Assembly (NCBI GenBank): GCA_026261815.1
Contig: JAMPIT010000493.1
Span: 1,267,001 to 1,331,000, forward strand
Reading direction: 5' to 3'
Origin: Monarcha castaneiventris obscurior
Lineage: Eukaryota; Chordata; Aves; Passeriformes; Monarchidae
DNA length: 64,000 nt
This document shows positions 55,175 to 64,000 of the stretch, in pieces; within the stretch, counting starts at the first letter, position 1; each line of letters begins with the position of its first letter. A program made the position numbers and the translations under genes. The notes under the pieces were generated by a model. It made no database searches and was not told the origin of the DNA. It saw only the letters and a program-made list of their open reading frames with translations.

Positions 55175-55895
55175 CTCAGAGACAGGTGCACACCCTCAGG
55201 CAGGGCCTGCCCTAAGCACAGCTGGGCACCGCTGATGGCACTGAGGGCTGGCCCTGCACCCTCAGCAAACTCACAGCTCCTTCTGCCCTCACCTCCTGCG
55301 CTCCAAGGCCACACCAAATTGCCCCTCAGCCTTCACAAGGGCCATTGCTAGAGGAGGGGACAAGGCTGCAGGCAGCTTTGGAGGAGGCCCATGGCAGGAG
55401 GATCAGCCCCATCACGTGTCTCCTTTCACCCTCAATGTCAAAAGCCCAAAACAGCCCCGCTCTCCTAAGACTCCTGTGCGGGGTCGTGCCTGTTTGTGGG
55501 GATGATTTGCTTCCACTAATAGCGCCTGAAGACATTCCTGGGCGGGTAGGCTGCCTTCTATGTCGCAGTGCAACGTGCTGCCCTGAAGGAGCTGGACACG
55601 TGTGCTGTGTCCCAAGACAGCAGCTGCTATTCTTACCCCAGAGAGACTTGCTGCAGCACAGCTCCATTGCCAGCTGAAAGGTTAAACACCAGAATGGGGC
55701 CTGAGCATGCTCTCCCTGCTCAGAGCCTGAATCCAGAGTGCTCCCCTTTGGAGCCTGTGCAATGGCCCTGTGCCAGCCCAGCGCTGTGGCCATTCCCTCC
55801 TGGGATGTGCTGTCCCATGGGCAACACAGCAGCTGCCCAGGTACTTCCAGCAGTCAGTCATGGCTCCTTGGGGTGGATGGGGCATCCCCTCTCTC
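55175..55895 (+). repeat. Intergenic duplicated block, copy 2
   Basis: Partner of 27844-28483, with the same order throughout. It has an extra roughly 80 nt around 55690-55780 and lacks the short internal duplication of the other copy. Similarity falls off quickly at both edges. Confidence 0.92.
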
Positions 55896-58800
55896 TTTTT
55901 AACCAACAAATGGAAAAGACAGGCTGGGCTGCAGCTCTGAAAGTACAGCATTTTGCAGCTGCCATCCTGGAGTCCCTGTTTGAGTGAGGATGAAGGCAGA
56001 GGCAGAGCTTGCTGTGAGGTCCAGCAGCGCTGCAGGAGCCATCCATGTCCCTTTGCTCAAGCTGGGCTTTCACAGCACTCATTTCGGGAAGGCTGTAGGG
56101 CCATACACCAGAAGTCCTTCAAGGGCCGCGAGAGTATCAGGGCTGCAGGAGAAGCCCTGGCCAGGCTGGTGGCTCTGACGTGATGGTTATGGAGACCCAG
56201 CCTTGCCTGCACCTGCCCTGGCTCTCTGGAGAGCTCAGGAAAGCTGTGTCCCAGCTGGGTTCAGTCACCGTGGGCAATCAGGCAGAGGACACGGAGCCCA
56301 GAGGCATCAGCTGGGATGGTGGCTGTGCCTTTTCCCTCAGGCCTTGGCTCTGATGGCACAGGTCCCATCAGCTTTCTCCTTAGCTTGGGTCTTGTCACCT
56401 GACATGGACGGACAGACAAGCTCCTTCAGGGATCCTTGGCAGGAAGCCGACAGTGTTATTCCCAGTGAGGGGAGCAGGGGCTGCCTGTCCCAGGGCCCCA
56501 TCAGGCTCCTGTCAGTCACAGGGAGGTCCCAAAACAGCAGCTGACCAGACCCTCTGCTCCAGGCACCCAGTGCCAGGGGATGGCAGCCTGGAGCCATGGA
56601 AGGGAGCCTGCTCTGGGCCCTGCTCCACTGCAGGCCAGCAACGAGATCTCGCTTTCTATGGGCTAGCCTTGGTCAGTAGAGGATCACAGTAACATGCCCT
56701 ATGTTCTGAGAATGCTTTATGAGCTCAAAAACTGCTTGGAGAAACTCATCAGCTAAAATTCCACCTGGTGTTGTTAAGTACTCAGACACTGCATGCTGGT
56801 CAGGGACTCCATAAATACAAATTACTGGAGGTAGGAGAGTTCTGTAGAAGTGCCATTCTACACTGATGCTCCTTCTTGAGCATCACTTTCAAAGACAGGA
56901 AGCTGGGCTGCATGAACATTTGATGTCACAAAGGCAGCTTATTTTAGGTTATGACAGAGTTTCCTGCAGGGGTTAATACCATGTTCCTTCATTATTTCAT
57001 TTTCCTTCCCCTTGCTTCCTGCTCTTATAATTACTTGCTGCTTCAATTACCTTTTCCTTCCTAGCTCTCTGCCAGCCTGCCCACCCCACTCACCTGTTCT
57101 GTAATAAGAGCTCCTCAGCTGCTCTGGCAGGGGATGGAAAGGGCATCCCGAGCGTCACCTCCTTGGATGGGATCCACTGCCCAGACCTCTTCCGCTGATG
57201 CATCTATGGAGACAGGAGGAGCATGAATCGCGGAGCACGAGTGGCGTGCACTTGAAACTGCCCATCCTCTAATCCCAGATTACAGGGTTTATTTGCCTCT
57301 CATGTTCAGCTTCAGCTCATTCTGAGGACTTCCAAGAATACCACTCTGTGGGAACCTACTTGGAAAAAAGCTTTTAAGTCTTACTAGTTATGGTCCTCAT
57401 TAGTTCTTCCTGGGAAATAATTTATTGCTTCCAGCAACTGCCTCAGCCTATTCCTTCAGCTACATTTATCAGAAATTTTAGTTTAACAGCAAATTTCCTA
57501 ACCAGATGTCACACCAAATTATGGACTGAGCATGTTTCAACGTAACATTGAAAGCATGAACTTTAGTGGAGCGAAGCTGAACTGATAAAGAATCTTTTAA
57601 TATGGAAAATGTGCTCTTACCCTCTCCAGAGCTCAGTGTCCAGTCATATCCGAGGAGAAATACCGGGGTGAGCAGTGCTGCTACAGAGCAATGTTCTGAC
57701 ATTTCTGCTTGCCCTCTGCTAACATTCCTGGAAGCTCTCATTTTACACAGAGGGCACCAGAAAAGCTACTGCAGCAGGGGCTGAGCAATCCTTGTCAGAC
57801 TGTCCATGACAGGCCGCAGAAAAAACTGACCTATCGAGGCAGGCCCTACCACAATGACAGCATCACCAACAGCAGCACTTGCAAGCTGAAAATCCTGCAA
57901 AGATTTGAGATCCCTTTTTTTTTGCAGTGGAGGGGGAAATGAGCAAACCATTCAGACTCCTTCCTACATCATTGCTCTTTTTAGAAGAGCTGTAAGTATA
58001 GTTGTAATCTACATGATTTTTGTATCTGCCACTGTCACTATCTCAGCCTATTTTGCTATTTTGGGGTGATGGTGATGTGTTTTTTAACTCAAAAGTACTA
58101 TATGTTAATACCCTGATTCTAGGATTAAAATATTGCCATTTATTTTGGAGGGATAGTATTCCACTATGTATTAATTACAGAGTCTGTCAAGAAAAGACAT
58201 TAGATCAGAAAGTGATCTTCCAGCAGCTAGGTCTCACATTGCCATAAATATTTCTAAGGCAGAATCAAGGCACTGAATAAAATCTTTTTTTTTTTCCTAG
58301 AATATAAGGACACTGATACTAAATACTCATTTCCTAATAGAAGTGAATTTAAGCAATCTATACTGAAACAATATCCTCTTTTTGAAAAGTTGTTCATGTA
58401 CTCCAAGTTAGATACACAGGAGAAATGCCGACAAGATATTCTCAAGAGGTCAAAACAACAAAAAGGACTTTACTGACAACTTTAGAAAATTAGAAAACTT
58501 TGGCAAAAAGTTTAGTGAAGCATTCAATCAACATAAAACACTTCTCAAAGCATTAACTTCGCAAACTCCAAGCCGCCTGATTTTAAGTTACTCAGAACTT
58601 CTAGAAGAGGGTGAGAGGGAAGATGTGTGCTAATGTCTTTACAAACAATTCTATGGGTGAGGGTATGGGTGTTAACGCCTTTAAAATGGGTCTTAATGTC
58701 CTATGAACTTCAAGAAGCAGGTTTGCTCCAGAGCCTGGATAGCTTGACTCCTGAAACAGAAAAATGGGTCTGCACAAGCCCAAGTTTCTGAAATTCGGGC

Positions 58801-61539
58801 TAAAATGACAGGTTCAAAGCGAGATATGTGGTAGGGAATTCGGGAAGGCTGTACCCTCCTAGTACCTCAGCCAAGGGGGAAGGAAGAGGGCAAAATGCGG
58901 CCGGGAGTTTGGGATGAAAGGAGGCTGGGCCCTCCGAAACCTCGAGACAGAAAACCCCTCGGGCATGTGCCCCAGTGAACAACTCCCAGAAGAGTTGCAG
59001 ATCTCTTCTGTCTTCTTTATGGACAATGGCTTTTCATGGCGTGATTTTTCCGCACAGGGGTGTCCTTAACAGCTGGCCAAAAGGAGAGATAACCTTGCTA
59101 AGTAATGAGATAAGGAGGTGACAGCGTCCTTGTATGAGTTAGCTCAGACCTTGCAAGGGAGCCTACAGGCTGAGCTCACAGTTCAGGAGGTTGGGTTGAA
59201 TGCTGAAAAGAGACACAAAACCTGCACAACCAATTCAGCAAGACTCTGGGAAAAGAATTACGATTGCAAATTGCCTGTCTGAAGTGGGAGGTGAAGAGCA
59301 AGCAGGGGCTCTCAGCCTCCAGAAGGACTTCCCTAAACGTGATGTCACCTCACTGCCTGGAGGAGGACTCAGAAAGGCCAACCACCTCCCCTCTCCACCA
59401 CACGCCAAGCTCTGCCCGGCTGTAAAAAGAATTCTTTTATCAGGAATCAGAGTCCATGGTAATTATATTTCACTCTGCAACAGAATTGGTTAAATTACAA
59501 GAGAAAATTAGCAATCATCTCAAAGACAATGAATTGGAGAATGTTATAATAATTTCGCAAATGGGGGGAATGAAATAAAGTTTTCCAAGAAGGAAGGACA
59601 TGGTAAAAAGCCCTGGTCTCTTGCCCAGAGAGCAACTTGTGTGAGAAGTGTAGACTCGTTGGAGGGGGAGAATCCATCTCTATCCCCATTCCAAAATGTG
59701 CTAAAATTACCAGGAATTGTGGGACGCAGTGGGCTTCCAAACAATGCATGAGAAACAGTTGGTACCCAGTCGGCTTTCTCCTGTGTCATTGTTACTTACT
59801 GTAAAATGTAAGGATCGAGACCAAGAAAACAAAGTATTGGTGCTGCCCTCAAAAAGTGAGTTGGGGGAGGGCTGGTGAATTCATTTGTCTGGTACATCCA
59901 TCAGCCTTGCTGCACTATAATTCCCTTGATTTCCCCATAAACCCTCTTAATGCCTTGGGATTACATTAGTCACCTGGCAGTCCTGTGATGTCCAGATGGA
60001 TTCTTAAGTAGGAGCTTTCATTGTGTTTGGAAGCTTCACATCTTCATCTGTGAGTTCCCCATGTGTTTTGGACACCTGTATTTGAGGGCTAAGAAGGAAA
60101 AAAATCTGCCATGAGACTACTAACCTGATGATAAGGGTCTGAAATCAGCTTCATTATGGGAGGAACGTTAAAGCTGAGAAAAGACAGAGGGATAAGTGCC
60201 GGGATGAACTTGTGATAAATACGATCCTCGATGGCACCTCAGGCTGCAGCAAACACATGATGACTGGATGAAGGATCCAGTGGAAAGCTGGGGAGATAAG
60301 CAACAGAATTAGCACTCTTTGTAAGACTAGAATTCATTGCATTCAAGGAACTGCCCCTCAGCACACACTTCGCAGCAGCTGTGAAAGAGAAGAGACTTCT
60401 CAGGAGAAATGTGCTTTATAAACACAATAGTATCGAATTTTGGGGGCTATTTTAATCCTTCATAGAATTCTACATTACATGTACTGTCATAGATCAGTTC
60501 TCGAACAGCTTTATTTTCAGCTATGTCCACAGCTGTATTTGAACCAGGTAAGTCAACACTGCTTTTCTTTCAAGCACTCACTGGCAGTGAGTACTAGGAC
60601 CCAAACTAACATCTGCCCAAACTGTCTGGAGTAGTTGTAGTCTCCTACGGGTGTTACATGAGTTGCGTGAGCAGTCTGGTAGCCCCCTCTTATTTGCAGT
60701 TGGTATTTCTGTCCTGAAAGGACAGCTGCTGAGAAATGAGGAGACACGTGGTGAAGGGCCTGAAGCAGGAAACTTGAGGAACCCGAATTCCCTGAACAGC
60801 ATGAGCATGGAGAAATTTTAACACAGGACTTCGGTGCAGGACATGGCAAGAGCTAGAAGGAATTCAGCTTCACAGTTTTCACCTCTCCTGAGTGCAGTCT
60901 GTTCACTGTGAGTCTGCTGTTCAACTAAAAAAGGAAAAATGGCTGTGGTCAGTATATGTTCCTCAGAACTGAATGACTCATCTTTCTCAATGGATTTGTG
61001 AATAGCAGCTGAACATATAGAGAAAATTGGCAGGAGGTCCCTATTCCTATATGAAGAATTATTTTGTGGAGGTTGCATTATTAATCAGATGTTAAATGCT
61101 CTCCACATTACTGGATTGCACTAGACAAGAATTCAAAATTTCCACACCAGTCCTCTGGTAATGGGCACCTCTTCTTCCTAATTCTAATTGGAAAATATGA
61201 AAAGAAAATATGAATATTGGCTAATATGAAAAGATTAGCCTTTTGAGATATTCCACCATCCCCATAACTCATTTAGTGAGCTCAGGGGTTATCTCTGGGT
61301 TTGGCTTCCAATCTGGGGCCCAAAATGTTCCAGAGCAGTCTTGGAAGGGGCTCCTACAGCACAGGAAATCATCTGATGCTGCATATTGCACTGGATCACA
61401 GGCATGGTTTTTCTAACCAGTTCACTGTGATATTCCTTCAGATATTTTAATGATTGAAATGCAAATGACCAGGAGAAAAATGCCTTTAGATCTAGAGGAT
61501 CTGAAGAAGTCTAAATGATTAGTGTAGATCAAACGTGGA

Positions 61540-61645
61540 TGTGGCACTTGGGGACAAGGTTTAGGGGTGGACTTTGCAGTCCTGGGATGACAGTTGAACT
61601 GGCCTTTTCCAGCCTTAACCATTCTGTGTCCCTATGATACTGTGA
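61540..61645 (+). mobile_element. CR1 LINE 3' end, sense
   Basis: 'ggactttgcagtcctgggatg', 'ccagccttaaccattctgtg' and the terminal 'ctatgatactgtga' fit a diverged CR1 3' end. Confidence 0.75.
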
Positions 61646-63689
61646 TTGCACCCTTTCCTAAAACTGGACCAGTTAATCTCCTGGACTATCAGCAAATCTC
61701 CTTATACCACACCATCAGCATTACACACCCTGCTACCTCTAATGCCCTGGTACAGAAGGTGCTGGGTTGTTAGGTGTTTCTGGGACTGTGAATGTGAAAA
61801 TACACTTATTTTGATGGCACAGCAATGCAAGGCTGAGGTTTTATCAGAATGAATAGCAGCAGGAATTGTATGATTGGCACAAGCATCACATGCTGGTTTC
61901 TGGGGAACTGGAGTTAGGAAGGGGATATGGGAACCCCTGGAACTTCAGATTTGACAGCGGGAACTTGTTAATTATGCAGACAATAAAAGGTGCAGGTATG
62001 CATCAATTTCAAGTAAGAAATGTAAGACTGTCAAAAGTGAGAAAGCAAAGTTTCTTGAGAAATCACTTTTAAAATTAAATAGGCATAAACACATATATTA
62101 TCTCTGCATGCACAAGCGTATATTTAATTTTGATGTGATAGTGCATTCTCCCTTCTTCCTCAGGACTGCTCTACAATCTCAGGAATTCCCATAAAGCCTT
62201 GATGTTTGTGCATCAAGTCAAGTGTCCCTTGACTCTACCAAGAGCCGTTGCATGGCTAAGCTGGGAGCAGCAGTGGAACTCCTTTTGCCTGGCTGGGGTG
62301 AAGGATGGGAGAGGGAATAATCAGTCACTTGCTGAAAGCCCTGGAACTTTCCCTACCTAAATCACAGCCAAGCAGAATGGTACCATTGTTGCTGGAGTTT
62401 TGGTAACACCAGTAATTACTGACCTGTATTGTGGCAAGGATGGAAATTTGTGGATGACTAAAAAAAAGATCTTGCAACCCTATAAGCAGCAAGCCTTAGT
62501 GAGGTATTTTAGGCTCTCCGGGACTGAAGCAGGCTGCAACCAGCATCTCCCTCGGAGTGGGATGCCTCTCAAAACTCATGAATTCTCAAGGTTGTGAAGA
62601 ATGGAAGACTGATTTTCAAAAAATTCACCAAAAGCTGATGACAGGTTGCAAAGCAATATCCTCCACTCCCTGTGGTTCAGCTCTTGCCCACTGAGAAATT
62701 CCAAGACATTTGAAGTGAATATTTCGCAGAACTCAGAGGGAACTTTTAAAAGGTGTAACCCTTGAACATTTATATACTCAGCTTTGTGTCTGTGTGCATG
62801 CATGTGTGAATTCATCTAAGTACTCCACAGCAAGTAGAGTTTTAATGTTGCCATCTGGGATCTAGAATTAAGTCACTGTTGCAATTATAGTAACTCCTTT
62901 TGAATCACTTTATGAATGTCAAATTAGTCAATGATTAAGTCCTGCTAAAACCTTTTAGACACAAACTGTTCACCAGGTCTGGTATTAGGATTGGATCCAG
63001 CTGCATCTGGATCCATCAGGAGTTTAGAAGTCAAGGGGCCCTCTGTGAACCTCGGCACTCAACAGAAGGATCTTTCTTATGCTTTTTACCCTTATCCTTT
63101 GTATCCCCAGTTGTTGTGCAAATTATTCAAAGGAGTTCTTAGTCTATTTTTCTTGAGCTTTTTAGTAAGTAATAGAGCAGACCTTGCCATCAAACTTAGT
63201 CGTGCTTTTGCAAATTTATATTGAACCCTTTTTCGCTAATGCCTTTGATGGTGATACTTTAAGCAACCTTAACAACTCATTTGCAACATTTGATTCCTCA
63301 AACATCAGCTCAGGAATCTATTCAAGAGCTCCATATCAAAGTAGAGTCTCCCATTACTTGGGGTCAGGCTCCCAACTCACTGTGTTTCAAATCATTTCAG
63401 CTATTGAGAGCATCCTATACAAAAACTCAGCTGTAACAGACTTTTACCTCCTGCTTTTTAGAAAATACCACTGAAAAGTGGCTCCTAACATTATTTGCTA
63501 GTTTTTGACATACTTTCCCTGTTCCTCTCAATGCATATGTTCCTAAAGCATCATAGGCGTTGTCATCACCATTACATGACTGAAAAGTTGTGGTATAAAC
63601 ATACCAGGGAAACTACCATGGGTCAAGGAGCAAATCACTGAGAAAGGCAGCAATAGAACCATGCAAGTTCTCCAAGTGCCTCGAGTAGT

Positions 63690-63924
63690 CTAGATTCTCT
63701 CCTTAACACTCTTGAGAAATTATTTATAGATGTATTCACATAGCCAGAAAGATATAAAAATGTTCTAATTATATCATTTAAATCAAGTGACAATTATGCC
63801 CTTAGTTTGACAGACAATGCTTGGCCAAAAAAGGTTTGCCAGAAATGCTTTGACCGAAGAGAGGGGAACCATCTGCAGCATCTGCAGACAAGACACTATA
63901 AAATCTCCCAGAGACAAGTCGAGC
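63690..63924 (+). promoter_or_regulatory. Proximal promoter of a third MYH gene (gene C)
   Basis: Aligns along its length with the gene B promoter. TATAAAA is at 63897-63903, CATCTG E-boxes at 63870-63875 and 63879-63884 (second one again 12 nt before TATA), and CTAATTATAT at 63765-63774. This shows a third gene on the same strand begins here and runs past the window end. Confidence 0.83.
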
Positions 63925-63947
63925 CTGTCTCCGCAGAAGGCTTCCAG
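63925..63947 (+). other. Gene C exon 1 (5' UTR)
   Basis: Ends at donor CCAG/gtaagt (63947/63948), matching gene B exon 1. The start is inferred from TATA distance. The remainder of the gene is outside the window. Confidence 0.68.
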
Positions 63948-64000
63948 GTAAGTGCATGTGTTTTGTGAGCTTGAAGGAAGAGGACAATGTCCTTGCAATA

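Larger units (their letters stand above)
53471..63689. other. Intergenic interval between gene B and gene C
   Basis: 10.2 kb with no supported gene. It contains the second duplicated block (55175-55895), a segment related to 30080-30200 at 57070-57190, a CR1 end (61540-61645), and 61655-61900, which resembles 34885-35130. The stretch 58500-59500 has a GC-rich core and may be an old LTR, unproven. Short open frames here lack any family-like sequence. Confidence 0.6.

Noticed and set aside
55326..55793. A 155-codon - strand frame in the duplicated intergenic block
   Set aside because: The paired copy at 27844-28483 does not keep the frame, because of indels, so coding is not supported.

Overview
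The window is vertebrate nuclear DNA, almost certainly from a bird and probably a passerine. The signs are many CR1 LINE fragments on both strands, an avian-style ERV-L provirus, and compact multi-exon muscle genes. It lies inside the fast skeletal myosin heavy chain (MYH) cluster. All MYH genes here read on the + strand: gene A (241-18357, 5' end outside the window), gene B (promoter near 36.0 kb, coding 37577-53343) and the promoter plus first exon of gene C (63690-63947).

Gene A contributes 34 coding exons in frame (5184 nt, 1727 codons plus stop). The missing part equals the first 217 codons of gene B. Several residues recall embryonic MYH3, and MYH3 heads the cluster in mammals, so I call A MYH3-like. 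It is open throughout but diverged and has several weak donor sites. Gene B is complete: two 5' UTR exons and 38 coding exons (5832 nt, 1943 aa), encoding a fast skeletal type myosin II heavy chain. A and B keep the same exon boundaries, including a GC-AG intron after exon 26. Some exons are almost identical between the two while neighbouring exons and all introns are diverged, which points to exon-sized gene conversion.

Between A and B sits a 7.2 kb ERV-L-like provirus on the - strand (18676-25875). Its LTRs differ by only about 1.5%, and it has a tRNA-Lys1,2-type primer binding site, gag, pro-RT-RNase H, integrase and no env. Three things stand out. Gag begins with a multi-pass hydrophobic domain. 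Gag and pro-pol share one frame separated by a single UAG followed by a hairpin. There is a young-looking frameshift in gag and one nonsense codon in pol.

The A-B and B-C intergenic intervals look like tandem duplicates: without the provirus both measure about 10.4-10.5 kb from polyA signal to the end of the next first exon. They share a nearly identical roughly 0.65 kb block (27844-28483 and 55175-55895), other weaker homologous stretches, and a proximal promoter with two CATCTG E-boxes at fixed spacing from TATA. In mammals the MYH3-MYH2 interval carries the fast-Myh super-enhancer, so the provirus lies in the equivalent position.

Other insertions include a solo LTR in gene A (3286-3730), a 220 bp TTCC microsatellite, a CR1 whose 3' end abuts a gene A splice acceptor, and a short chimeric duplication (13765-14001) built from two other gene A introns.
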